64,000 nucleotides of DNA from Flavobacterium pallidum (GTDB lineage Bacteria > Bacteroidota > Bacteroidia > Flavobacteriales > Flavobacteriaceae), in the NCBI RefSeq assembly GCF_003097535.1, contig NZ_CP029187.1:1178001-1242000 (forward strand), in the 5' to 3' direction. Below the pieces are notes generated by a model. The model made no database searches. It saw nothing but the letters and a program-made list of their open reading frames with translations, and was not told the DNA's origin. This document shows positions 53,953 to 62,322 of the stretch, piece by piece; the first letter of the stretch is position 1, and each line of letters begins with the position of its first letter. The translations under genes and the position numbers were made by a program.

Positions 53953-55146
53953 ATGTCGCGTTCCAGGCTTGAAAGAATCCTTATCGGCAACAAATTTGTG
54001 GGCATGGAATTGTTTTCGCAGAATGGCAGCGATGCGTTTACAACTGTATGGATTGAAAATAAAGCGGAAGAGCTTAACATAACAAATGCGGAACAAGGGA
54101 ATAACCTGGAAGACCTCAGCATTCAGCTTGCCGGCGATTTACCTATTTCACTGGTCATCAATGACAGCCAGATTATACATAAAGAAATCAATGACGCTGA
54201 ACAAAACGGCCAGCGCTTATTTTATAAAGCCTTCCCAAATGCAAAGATTGAGGATTTCCATTATGAAATCTGGAGACTGCATTCAAAGGCGATTGTCGCG
54301 ATTTGCAGGAAAGAGCATATCGATAATGTTTTGGGCAGATGCGCAGCCCTCAAACTAAACATAGTAAGTGTCAGCCTTGGGATTTGCGTGCTCTCACAGC
54401 TTGAGGAATTCATAGCCGATAAGGAAATATCGGTTCGCAACCAATCGATAAATTTGGACAATGACGGAAAGATAATGGAAACCCGTGAATCCTCGGCACA
54501 AAGTTTTGACATCAATGGCCTGCAGATACAATCGGGCCACCTCCCTGCGTTTGCAGCCGTACTCGGATTTTATGTAAACAACAGGAAGAATTCAGGATCA
54601 ACACACGATTACAATGCCCTTCTGACCGAAAATTACCAACAAAACCGCTTCTTTAAGAAAGCTTCCCGCTTCATGGCCTTATTTTTGCTGGTATTGCTAT
54701 CCATAAATTTTGTTGTTTTCAATTACTATTATACCAAAGCCGAAGAGACATCTTCAGAAATAAACGCTAACGGCAACAACCTTAAAAAGGTAAACCTTAT
54801 CAAGGAACGAATCCGTGACAAAGAGTTAAGGTTAAGTAATGTAAGGAATTTTTCTAATTCAAAAAGTTCTTATTATATCAATGAAATTGTAAAGATAATC
54901 CCGCCTGCCCTCTTGTTGGACGAACTTACTTATGGCCCGCTCGAAAAAAGCATCAGGCCTGGTGAAGATGTCACGGTGCAGTCCAATACGATATTGGTGT
55001 CAGGCAAGTTAACTGACGGCGCTTCATTTACCTCATGGATTGAAAAAATCTCCGGATATAAATGGGTTAAGTCCACTACCATACTGTCTTATGGAAAGAA
55101 TGAAACCGGGGAGTCTGTTTTCAAGATAAAAATAAACATCATATGA
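53953..55146 (+). CDS. GspL/PilM-PilN-like inner-membrane protein
   Basis: A 397-residue protein with a cytoplasmic N-terminal half (about 1-230) of actin-like GspL/PilM character, one membrane helix (about 232-258, FMALFLLVLLSINFVVFNYYY), then a coiled-coil and a ferredoxin-like PilN/GspL periplasmic domain. The order matches a fused PilM-PilN or GspL. It begins immediately after the secretin stop and overlaps the next gene by four bases (ATGA). Confidence 0.68.
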   Translation: MSRSRLERILIGNKFVGMELFSQNGSDAFTTVWIENKAEELNITNAEQGNNLEDLSIQLAGDLPISLVINDSQIIHKEINDAEQNGQRLFYKAFPNAKIEDFHYEIWRLHSKAIVAICRKEHIDNVLGRCAALKLNIVSVSLGICVLSQLEEFIADKEISVRNQSINLDNDGKIMETRESSAQSFDINGLQIQSGHLPAFAAVLGFYVNNRKNSGSTHDYNALLTENYQQNRFFKKASRFMALFLLVLLSINFVVFNYYYTKAEETSSEINANGNNLKKVNLIKERIRDKELRLSNVRNFSNSKSSYYINEIVKIIPPALLLDELTYGPLEKSIRPGEDVTVQSNTILVSGKLTDGASFTSWIEKISGYKWVKSTTILSYGKNETGESVFKIKINII

Positions 55147-55685
55147 AACGGCTGGACCGAAGAAATAAAATCCTAGTGGCAGTATTCTTATTGATGCTTT
55201 ACATCAGTTATGAATTTTCATTTGCCAACACGATTGTAAATTACCGGCACTATCAGGAGAATAAAAAAGTTATTGAAAATGATTCATATGATCCAAGATT
55301 GATAAAGCAGCTTTCCATAAAAGAAAAACAAATTGACAGCTGGATTGCAGATAACAACGTTGCGGCACCCTCATTTCAAAATTTATTGCTCAGGGAGTTG
55401 AATGAATATTGTGATGGATTAGGGCTAAAGATTGTTGATTTCCAAGAGCCTCACGAAGTCATAAAAAAAAATATCAAAACGTCAAGCTACATTTTCTCAA
55501 TCGAAGGCAGCTTCAATAAAGCACTTGCTTTTATCAATAAAATTGAAAACCGCAATGATTTGGGAGTTGTCAAGCACCTGGGCTCGATAAAGAAAACAGA
55601 CTATAATAGTAATCGCGATTTTTTGATCAGCACGATAATCATTCAGAAAACCAGCTATTCCGCTATTCATGATAACGACCGTTAG
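55143..55685 (+). CDS. GspM/PilO-like inner-membrane protein
   Basis: A 180-residue protein with one N-terminal membrane helix (about 10-28), a short coiled-coil, and a C-terminal ferredoxin-like domain (FSIEGSFNKALAFINKIE) typical of PilO/GspM. Its start overlaps the GspL-like stop. It ends the plus-strand operon; a hairpin terminator lies 237 bases downstream within repeat copy 1. Confidence 0.68.
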   Translation: MKRLDRRNKILVAVFLLMLYISYEFSFANTIVNYRHYQENKKVIENDSYDPRLIKQLSIKEKQIDSWIADNNVAAPSFQNLLLRELNEYCDGLGLKIVDFQEPHEVIKKNIKTSSYIFSIEGSFNKALAFINKIENRNDLGVVKHLGSIKKTDYNSNRDFLISTIIIQKTSYSAIHDNDR

Positions 55686-55721
55686 AACCAACGTACACAC
55701 GTCCTTCAGAACATGAAGCCT

Positions 55722-55953
55722 AAGGATTTTAAAGTTTTCTGTGGTCATAACTTGTGGTTTAAGTCAGGTACACAATCCAGTTTCAAAAATATGTTACCTT
55801 TTCAAAAATGTATGTTACCCACTGACCAACCTTTTTTAGTGAAAAAGTGTCGTTTAGGTAGTGATTTGTACCGAAGAAGGATTTTGAAAATCTTCAAAAA
55901 ATCAACGAATACCCCCAAAGTAAAAAGAGCAACATTTTCATGTTACTCTTTTT
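55722..55953. repeat. ~230-bp direct repeat, copy 1
   Basis: Shares with 57950-58172 a nearly exact block (AAAGTTTTCTGTGGTCATAA onward, about 90 bases), a diverged middle, and an identical end hairpin. Inside the first block the unit CAAAAAT..ATGTTACC occurs twice. It may be the remains of a mobile-element end, for example an IS21-like element with repeated terminal sequences; no transposase is visible. Short ORFs here translate repeat DNA and are not taken as genes. Confidence 0.8.
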
Positions 55954-55955
55954 TT
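55922..55955. terminator. Hairpin terminator in repeat copy 1
   Basis: Stem AAAAAGAG-C-AACA / TGTT-A-CTCTTTTT with a 6-base loop and one C/A mismatch, bordered by A and T runs, so it can stop transcription from both sides: the secretion operon (plus) and the ice-binding gene (minus). Confidence 0.65.
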
Positions 55956-56046
55956 ATGATTCACCTTTTCGGGCTCCCAGAAGAGGTAACCAAAACGGAC
56001 ATTTACTGATTTGGTAATCCGAGCTTGGTTTTAAAAACGAATTTAT

Positions 56047-57630
56047 TTATTCGGAGATGAGCCTGCCAGATTGTATATATCCTTTATCATCTTCCACTTT
56101 GTAAAAATAAACACCTGCCGGAACATTTATATAAATCGTATTTTGCTCTTGATGCAACGCTGCGCGGTATACTTCCATACCTGTTACATTGTAAATAACG
56201 ATGTTGCTGCTGCCGGAATCGACTGTGACGTTAAGAACACTAGAAAATGGGTTAGGATATAATTTTACCGGTTGTTTCACCGGTACATCAATCGCTAAAG
56301 CATTGCAACCCGATGTCATTTGCGCGTTGATGCCGAAGGTGCTTACGCCACCCGATGTTGCTAATGCCCTGCCTTCAATTGTTACCCCTGTGTTCACTAT
56401 GATAGCGCCATTGTTAACGATCATAGTACCTTTGAAATCGGCATAATCATTCAGGTTTACTGCTCCATCTACTTTCCAGAACACATTTTTTGCCTGGGCG
56501 CCGTTCTGCAGGACAATCGTAGCATAAGTACTCGTTGAGAAAGCACCGCTTACTTTAAGGACAAATACTGCGTCCGTATTTCCCTGTGCGTTTAAATATA
56601 ATATTCCTGTCAAAACCGTTGCCCCGTTTAGCAGGTAGGTATGCGGGGTAAGTACGAGGCTGTTACCCAACGTTGCAGGATACAGTAATTCGATATCTGT
56701 GGGCAGTGTACTGATGTATCCGGAAGCCGTATTCAGGTCTGCCGCCGCTGTAGCGGTCGACACATCAGGATTGGGATGGATGGTGCCTGTTACGTTTTCT
56801 GCCTGGAAGCCGGTAGTGATTCCTGAATTAGTCCCTACATCGCCGGTAATGAAAGTGATGCCGGTGTTGGTTACCTGTCCGTTCCCCGAGAAAATAGTAT
56901 AACAGGCAACCGACGCAAGTGGCGCGGCTACCGGCCCATTGAGTGTGGGCGTATTGCATCCCAACGGCGTCGTTACTGTAATGCCTGATCCTGTCACAGC
57001 GCCTGTTGTGGAGAGTGCACGCCCCTCAAGCGTGACGCCTGTATTAAGGATTATCGCTGCGTTAACGGCTACAATTGTGCCTTTAATTGACGTATTGGTG
57101 GCGAGGTCAACCAATCCTTCAATCCGCCAGAAAACATTGCAGGCCATAGCTCCGTTGACAAGTAATACCTGTGCGTTGGCAGCAGATGAGAAAGCGCCCC
57201 CAATCTGGAAAATAAATACCGCGTTCGGATCGTTTTGTGCGTCGAGCGTCAGCATACCATTTAGGGAAGCCGTCTGGCCGATTGCATAAGTGCCTTCCGT
57301 AAGCACCTGACCATTGCCTAATAATGGGGCTGGAAAATAACCTGGGATTGCGGCACCGAGCTGTGCACTGATTAATGACAAGTCGGCTGATGCCGCGGCA
57401 GTCGTACCATCACCGTCATGCATATTGCCATCGACATTCCCGAAGTTCGTGCTTGAACCGTTGTTGGTACCCACATTTCCTGTTATATGGCTGAGACCAG
57501 TATTGCTGACTGCCCCATTTGACGTAAATAGCGCGAACGTTCCAGCTGGACCGACCGCAGGTGCCTGTGCATAAATAGGAGAACCCAATAGCAGGATTGC
57601 TGCCGTGGTAAAAAGTAATTTAATAGTCAT
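56047..57630 (-). CDS. Ice-binding-like protein with two DUF3494 domains and T9SS type A sorting domain
   Basis: A 527-residue secreted protein: signal peptide (to IYAQA), two tandem DUF3494 domains (about 28-228 and 243-445), each with the family patterns FALFTSNGAVSNTG / YTIFSGNGQVTNTG, GNVGTN / GDVGTN, and FWRIEG / FWKVDG, then a T9SS tail (LYPNPFSSVLNV ... SGRLISE). Most bacterial members have a single domain; tandem copies usually strengthen ice binding. It would be released or surface-anchored by T9SS. It lies between the two copies of a 220-bp direct repeat, next to tRNA-Asn, which suggests acquisition by transfer. Adhesion rather than ice binding is an alternative. Confidence 0.9.
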   Translation of the reverse strand: MTIKLLFTTAAILLLGSPIYAQAPAVGPAGTFALFTSNGAVSNTGLSHITGNVGTNNGSSTNFGNVDGNMHDGDGTTAAASADLSLISAQLGAAIPGYFPAPLLGNGQVLTEGTYAIGQTASLNGMLTLDAQNDPNAVFIFQIGGAFSSAANAQVLLVNGAMACNVFWRIEGLVDLATNTSIKGTIVAVNAAIILNTGVTLEGRALSTTGAVTGSGITVTTPLGCNTPTLNGPVAAPLASVACYTIFSGNGQVTNTGITFITGDVGTNSGITTGFQAENVTGTIHPNPDVSTATAAADLNTASGYISTLPTDIELLYPATLGNSLVLTPHTYLLNGATVLTGILYLNAQGNTDAVFVLKVSGAFSTSTYATIVLQNGAQAKNVFWKVDGAVNLNDYADFKGTMIVNNGAIIVNTGVTIEGRALATSGGVSTFGINAQMTSGCNALAIDVPVKQPVKLYPNPFSSVLNVTVDSGSSNIVIYNVTGMEVYRAALHQEQNTIYINVPAGVYFYKVEDDKGYIQSGRLISE

Positions 57631-57949
57631 GTGAGTTATTTGATTTTACGGCTTATTTACCGTATTCTGGTAAAGGTGACGCTAATAAACGCAATGTTAT
57701 TACAATTTAACTTTTCGTGTTGATTTACAGGGTAGGGCAATGGATGTTTGCGACGCGGAAATAATTTCAAGCAGGGCAAATTTCTAATGCCGGCCGCCTT
57801 TAATTTCTTAAAGTGGTAAATAGCCTTTTTTATAAGTTGCAAAAGAAATTATGTCAATACAGCATCACAAAATAATGCCACGACATTTCAAACGGCAGTA
57901 AATTGATGATTGATCGGATTTGTTTGCCCCGTTTTTTGCCTGGACAAAT
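57631..57949. other. Intergenic region upstream of the ice-binding gene
   Basis: No convincing gene; a 61-codon frame on the minus strand (57657-57842) has no recognisable features. A small inverted repeat TACGG / CCGTA lies just upstream of the ice-binding gene (about 57647-57664) and might be an operator. No consensus -7 box is clear. Confidence 0.4.
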
Positions 57950-58172
57950 AAGGTTTTAAAGTTTTCTGTGGTCATAACTTGTGGTTTAAGTCAGACACAA
58001 TCCAGTTTCAAAAATATGTTACCTTTTCAAAAATATATGTTACCGAATATGCTCCCTTTTTTGAGTGAAGAAGCGGAGTTTAATTCTTATCAGAAAAGTA
58101 TTTTGAAATCTCCAATAAGATTACGGAATATCCTAAAATAAAAAAAGAGCAACATTTTCATGTTACTCTTTT
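57950..58172. repeat. ~220-bp direct repeat, copy 2
   Basis: Same orientation as copy 1. Its last 30 bases form a hairpin (58142-58172) that is also the likely terminator of tRNA-Asn on the minus strand. The copy ends four bases from the 3' end of the tRNA. Confidence 0.8.
58142..58172 (-). terminator. Terminator of tRNA-Asn (hairpin in repeat copy 2)
   Basis: Same stem-loop as in copy 1 (AAAAGAG-C-AACA / TGTT-A-CTCTTTT). On the minus strand it lies directly after the tRNA and is followed by a T-run. Confidence 0.65.
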
Positions 58173-58175
58173 CTG

Positions 58176-58249
58176 CTCCCCCTCTTGGGCTCGAACCAAG
58201 GACCCTCTGATTAACAGTCAGATGCTCTAACCAACTGAGCTAAGGAGGA
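58176..58249 (-). tRNA. tRNA-Asn (GTT)
   Basis: A 74-base cloverleaf: acceptor stem TCCTCCT with AGGGGGA, discriminator G, D-arm AGCTCAGTTGGTTAGAGC, anticodon stem CTGAC/ATCAG around loop CTGTTAA with anticodon GTT, and T-arm with GGTTCGAGCC. The CCA end is not encoded. Confidence 0.95.
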
Positions 58250-58334
58250 AGGCGTATTGCCTTTTAAAGCGGTGCAAATATACTATGAAAATCTTCTTTT
58301 GCAAATCTTTTTGCAGAAAATTTTAAAAAATTAT

Positions 58335-59678
58335 TTACTTCGTAATCCATTTGTAGATGTCGTTCCCGTTGGCAAATAAAAGCAAAGCCAGTAGAAGGAA
58401 GATTCCGACCATCTGTGCGCGCTCCAGGAACTTGTCGCTCGGTTTGCGGCCACTGATCATTTCGTATAGTAAAAACATCACATGCCCACCGTCAAGCGCC
58501 GGAATCGGCAGCAGGTTCATCACGCCCAGCATGATCGATAAAAGGGCAGTAATGCTCCAGAACATTTCCCAGCTCCATGATTCAGGAAAGATGTCAAAAA
58601 TGGCTTTAAACCCGCCCACGCCTTTGTAGGCACCTGTTTTCGGCGAGAAAATGGCTTTAAGCTGACGGCCGTATTTAGCCAGTTGGTCCGCACCTCTTTC
58701 AAGTCCCACCGGAATCGATTCAAAAAAACCATATTCCTCGCGGCTGATCTTGTAAATGCCCAGTTTCTCGAGGTTGTCGACTGGCAACCTGTTCGGGTAT
58801 TGAATCCCGAGTTTGCCGCTGTCAGAAACCTTCAGGCTGATGGCCACTTCTTTTCCGTCGCGTTTTACCGTTGCAGGCACCGTCTGCCCTTTAAGCGCAT
58901 TCAGGCGTGATTCCATTTCGTCAGCATAATGCAACGGCTGGTTGTTTAACGAGGTAACGATGTCTTTTGATTTAAGTGCCTCTTTATTGGCTGATGTGCC
59001 TGAAACATCCGAAATTACGAATGGGATACGCAATTCTACCGTCGATTTTTTATCCTGGTCCAGGACATTGGCGATGAAATTATCCGGAAGTGCCACAGTT
59101 TGCATGCTGCCGTTCCGCTCCACTTCAACATTTTTACCCATGATAATGGCTTCGCTCAAATCATGGAAATGTTCGATCTTCCTGCCATCAACAGCAATAA
59201 TCTTATCTCCCGTATGGATGCCGGCTTTTTCAAGGACCGGATTCGTAACCCAAATGCCGTCTTTGGCCTCCGAATTCTTGATATACATATCGCCATAAGC
59301 ATAGGCCATCCCGATGTAAATGATAAACGCCAATATAAAATTCACGGTCACTCCACCAAGCATGATGATGAGTCGTTGCCAAGCCGGTTTGGAGCGGAAT
59401 TCCCAGGGCTGTGGCGGCAAAGCCATCTGCTCGGTATCCATGCTCTCGTCGATCATCCCCGAAATTTTCACATAACCACCAAGCGGCAGCCATCCGATTC
59501 CGTAGACTGTTTCCCCGATTTGTTTTTTCAGCAGCGAAAACTTGATGTCAAAGAACAGATAAAATTTTTCTACGCGGGTCTTGAATAATTTGGCGGGAAT
59601 AAAATGCCCCAATTCGTGAAGTATGATCAGTAAAGATAAGCTTAATAAGAACTGTGAAAGCTTGATGAGTATTTCCAT
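58335..59678 (-). CDS. rseP: Site-2 protease RseP (M50 metalloprotease)
   Basis: A 447-residue intramembrane protease. The zinc motif HELGH is at residues 21-25 in the first membrane helix; the second motif, PIPALDGGH, is in the C-terminal helices; between them lie a GYVKISG segment and two PDZ-like regions (WVTNPVLEKAGIHTGDKIIAVDG; DVSGTSANKEALKSKDIVTSLN). It cleaves anti-sigma factors or signal peptides in the membrane. A -7 box sits about 30 bases upstream of the ATG. It stands alone, 85 bases from tRNA-Asn. Confidence 0.93.
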   Translation of the reverse strand: MEILIKLSQFLLSLSLLIILHELGHFIPAKLFKTRVEKFYLFFDIKFSLLKKQIGETVYGIGWLPLGGYVKISGMIDESMDTEQMALPPQPWEFRSKPAWQRLIIMLGGVTVNFILAFIIYIGMAYAYGDMYIKNSEAKDGIWVTNPVLEKAGIHTGDKIIAVDGRKIEHFHDLSEAIIMGKNVEVERNGSMQTVALPDNFIANVLDQDKKSTVELRIPFVISDVSGTSANKEALKSKDIVTSLNNQPLHYADEMESRLNALKGQTVPATVKRDGKEVAISLKVSDSGKLGIQYPNRLPVDNLEKLGIYKISREEYGFFESIPVGLERGADQLAKYGRQLKAIFSPKTGAYKGVGGFKAIFDIFPESWSWEMFWSITALLSIMLGVMNLLPIPALDGGHVMFLLYEMISGRKPSDKFLERAQMVGIFLLLALLLFANGNDIYKWITK

Positions 59679-59707
59679 GTTATGTAAATCCGTTTTTTAA
59701 TACCGCA

Positions 59708-59715
59708 CAAAAGTA
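59708..59715 (-). promoter_or_regulatory. -7 box upstream of rseP
   Basis: Minus strand TACTTTTG matches TAnnTTTG, about 30 bases before the rseP ATG at 59678. No good TTG is seen at the -33 distance. Confidence 0.45.
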
Positions 59716-59835
59716 ACGTTTTCTGTTTATTAATCTCATTTTTATCCGTGGCGCCGATTTAAATGTTTGTTAATTATCAGGAACATGATCTATAATCCGC
59801 GATTGTGGGCTAAATTTACGTTCCTTAAAAAAACA

Positions 59836-60879
59836 ATGATGCGTAAGATTAAAACAGCGTTGCTCTCCTATGGCATGTCCGGTAAGGTTTTCCACGCGCC
59901 TTTCCTTAGTGACCATCCGGGTTTTGAACTGCTTGGAAGCTGGGAAAGATCCCATAAGCACATCCATGCTGATTATCCGGAAACCAAAAGCTATGCCACA
60001 CCGGAAGCACTTCTGGAAGACCATCCCGATTTGGTTGTCGTAAACACACCGGTCGCGACCCATTTCGAATATGCTAAAAAAATGCTTCTCGCCGGAAAAC
60101 ATGTTTTAGTCGAGAAGTCATTCACTGCAACCGTCGCCGAAGCAAAGGAACTGCAGCTGATTGCGAAAGAAAAAGGCTTAAAACTCGCCGTGTTCCACAA
60201 CCGTCGCTGGGACAGCGATTTCCTGACGGTAAAAGATGTTGTTTCTAAAAATATGCTCGGCGATATTGTGGAAGCCGAATTTCATTTCGACCGATACAAT
60301 CCGACCTTAAGCCCGAAGTTGCACAAGGAAACCGTAAATTCCGGTTCCGGTGTGCTCAAGGATCTGGGTTCGCATTTGATTGACCAGGCATTGTTTTTAT
60401 TCGGGATGCCGAATGCCGTGTTTTCCGACATCAGGATTACACGCCCGAAATCCCTTGTTGATGACTGTTTTGACCTTTTATTGTATTATGAAAACCTGCG
60501 CGTCCGACTCAAAGCAGGTTTTTTTGTACGCGAAATGGTACCCTCTTTTGTGGTTCATGGTAAAAATGGCTCGTTCCTGAAACCGCGCGGCGACGTCCAG
60601 GAAGAGGATTTGAAACTCGGGAAGCACGTCAGCGCAAGGGATTGGGGAACCGAGCCGAGAAGTAAGGAAGGCTTGCTCCACACTGAATTCGACGGCAAAA
60701 TCATCCGCGAATTCCTGCCTACGCTGCATGGGAATTATTATGATTTCTTCGCTGCGTTATATGAATCGATTACGGAAGACAAACCCGAACCTGTTACGGC
60801 TCAGGATGGCGTTAACGTCATGATTATTATAGAAGCGGCGATCAAAAGCAGCGAAACCGGAGCGATTGTCAATGTCTGA
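59836..60879 (+). CDS. Gfo/Idh/MocA family oxidoreductase
   Basis: A 347-residue NAD(P)-dependent oxidoreductase. The N-terminal Rossmann domain begins KTALLSYGMSGKVFHAPFL, followed by VVVNTPVATHFEYAKKMLLAGKHVLVEKSF, where EKSF replaces the usual EKP. The C-terminal domain carries GSGVLKDLGSHLIDQAL. Start chosen at the ATG of MMRKIKTAL; a longer frame from 59767 would add unrelated residues. Substrates of this family are sugars, inositols or amino-sugar derivatives; this one cannot be specified. Confidence 0.92.
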   Translation: MMRKIKTALLSYGMSGKVFHAPFLSDHPGFELLGSWERSHKHIHADYPETKSYATPEALLEDHPDLVVVNTPVATHFEYAKKMLLAGKHVLVEKSFTATVAEAKELQLIAKEKGLKLAVFHNRRWDSDFLTVKDVVSKNMLGDIVEAEFHFDRYNPTLSPKLHKETVNSGSGVLKDLGSHLIDQALFLFGMPNAVFSDIRITRPKSLVDDCFDLLLYYENLRVRLKAGFFVREMVPSFVVHGKNGSFLKPRGDVQEEDLKLGKHVSARDWGTEPRSKEGLLHTEFDGKIIREFLPTLHGNYYDFFAALYESITEDKPEPVTAQDGVNVMIIIEAAIKSSETGAIVNV

Positions 60880-60973
60880 CCATGCTGTAATTCTGGAAAA
60901 TCAGTAACTGCTGTACCGGAAATAAATTTCGTTATTTTGTAGTTCCTAAGGAATTTTACACAAACAGCAAACC

Positions 60974-62185
60974 GTGGCAGATTTCAATTTTATAACGCGT
61001 TTCAGGGCTAAAGATGACTTTCGGAAAAGTTATAAAGATGCCAAAGCGTCCTACCTGAACAGGATCCGGTGGACCGTAGCGTCGTTCTATTTTGCGATGG
61101 GCATCACTTTCGCTTCCTGGGCGAGCCGTATCCCCGATATCAAAACCGCATTGCACCTCAGTGACGGCGAACTCGGGACCATACTTTTTTCGATACCGAT
61201 GGGACAACTGCTCATCATGCCGTTTTCAGGCAAACTTGTCACCCGTTTCACCAGTTACCGCGTCTTAATCCTCTCTTTATTTTGCTATGCTTTGGCACTG
61301 GCAAATGTCGGTTTCGCCGATAGATCCTGGCAACTTGCCATCGCGTTGTTTCTTTTTGGCATGGCGGGAAATGTCTGCAACATCGCCGTGAATACACAAG
61401 GCGTTTATACAGAAATGCTTTTCCGCAGGACCATCATGGGCTCGTTTCACGGGACATGGAGTTTCGCCGGATTCACAGGTGCGCTCGTCGGATTGGGAAT
61501 GATGGCTTTGAAATTATCACCCTTAAACCACTTCCTGATTATTTTAGGGCTGGTAACGGTTGTCATTCTTTTCGGGTACAAATTCCTGATTAAGACGCAA
61601 GAAGTGGTAAAAAAAGAAAAGAAAAAACGATTTTCCAAACCCGATTCCGTCTTGCTGTGGCTTGGTGTCATCGGTTTTTGCTGCATGGCCAGTGAAGGCG
61701 TCATGTTTGACTGGAGCGGCGTGTATTTCAAGGATATTGTCAAAGCGCCGGAAGCTTTGGTTGTCCTCGGTTACACCTCGTTTATGATCATGATGGCGGG
61801 CGGGCGGTTTTTAGGCGATAAGATCATCCACCGTTTCGGACGCAAAAAAGTAATGCAGATCAGTGGGGCAGTCATTTCGACCGGACTGTTTTTATCGGTT
61901 TTCCTGCCCTATATTATACCGTGTACGATCGCGTTCCTGATGGTGGGGCTCGGTGTTTCCACCATTGTGCCGACGGTGTACAGCCTCGCCGGAAAAAACA
62001 GCACAGTTCCACCGGGTGAAGCGCTCACGATCGTATCCAGCGTCAGTTTTTTCGGGTTTTTGATGGGTCCGCCGGTAATAGGCTATATCGCAGAAATCTC
62101 CAGCCTCCGCGTCTCGTTTGCAGTGATTGGCATTTTCGGTTTCCTGATTGCCGTAATGGCGTCAAGGATCCGTGCTATGGAATGA
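60974..62185 (+). CDS. MFS transporter
   Basis: A 403-residue transporter with about 12 hydrophobic segments. The N-terminus starts at a GTG (MADFNFITRF); the first helix contains the MGITFASWASRIPDIK motif and LSDGELGTILF found in the YbjJ/fucose-permease-like branch of MFS. A basic loop KEKKKRF separates the halves. It follows the oxidoreductase by 94 bases on the same strand and may transport a related compound, which is a guess from proximity. Confidence 0.88.
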   Translation: MADFNFITRFRAKDDFRKSYKDAKASYLNRIRWTVASFYFAMGITFASWASRIPDIKTALHLSDGELGTILFSIPMGQLLIMPFSGKLVTRFTSYRVLILSLFCYALALANVGFADRSWQLAIALFLFGMAGNVCNIAVNTQGVYTEMLFRRTIMGSFHGTWSFAGFTGALVGLGMMALKLSPLNHFLIILGLVTVVILFGYKFLIKTQEVVKKEKKKRFSKPDSVLLWLGVIGFCCMASEGVMFDWSGVYFKDIVKAPEALVVLGYTSFMIMMAGGRFLGDKIIHRFGRKKVMQISGAVISTGLFLSVFLPYIIPCTIAFLMVGLGVSTIVPTVYSLAGKNSTVPPGEALTIVSSVSFFGFLMGPPVIGYIAEISSLRVSFAVIGIFGFLIAVMASRIRAME

Positions 62186-62232
62186 TTTCCGACCTTACTG
62201 CCACTGCGGCTGCCCGCTGAATACTGATTATG

Positions 62233-62302
62233 GCGCGCCCCTTCGTTGCACTCCGGGTCCGGCTTTCCGCAGCGCACGGCGCTTTGCTGCAATCCGTCGC
62301 GC
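62233..62302. repeat. GC-rich imperfect inverted element between genes
   Basis: A GC-rich stretch in an otherwise AT-rich intergenic space, with outer GCGCG / CGCGC and inner TTGCA / TGCAA complementarity. It resembles the dispersed extragenic palindromic elements common in flavobacterial genomes. It lies after the MFS stop and before the convergent peptidase stop and may act as a terminator. Confidence 0.35.
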
Positions 62303-62322
62303 GGCATCCCATAAACCGGAAA

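Noticed and set aside
55713..56009. 98-codon frame, similar to the 73-codon frame at 57920-58141
   Set aside because: Their similarity comes from the DNA repeat; the shared part encodes low-complexity MLPFQK-type peptide and the frames end differently. No gene context supports them.
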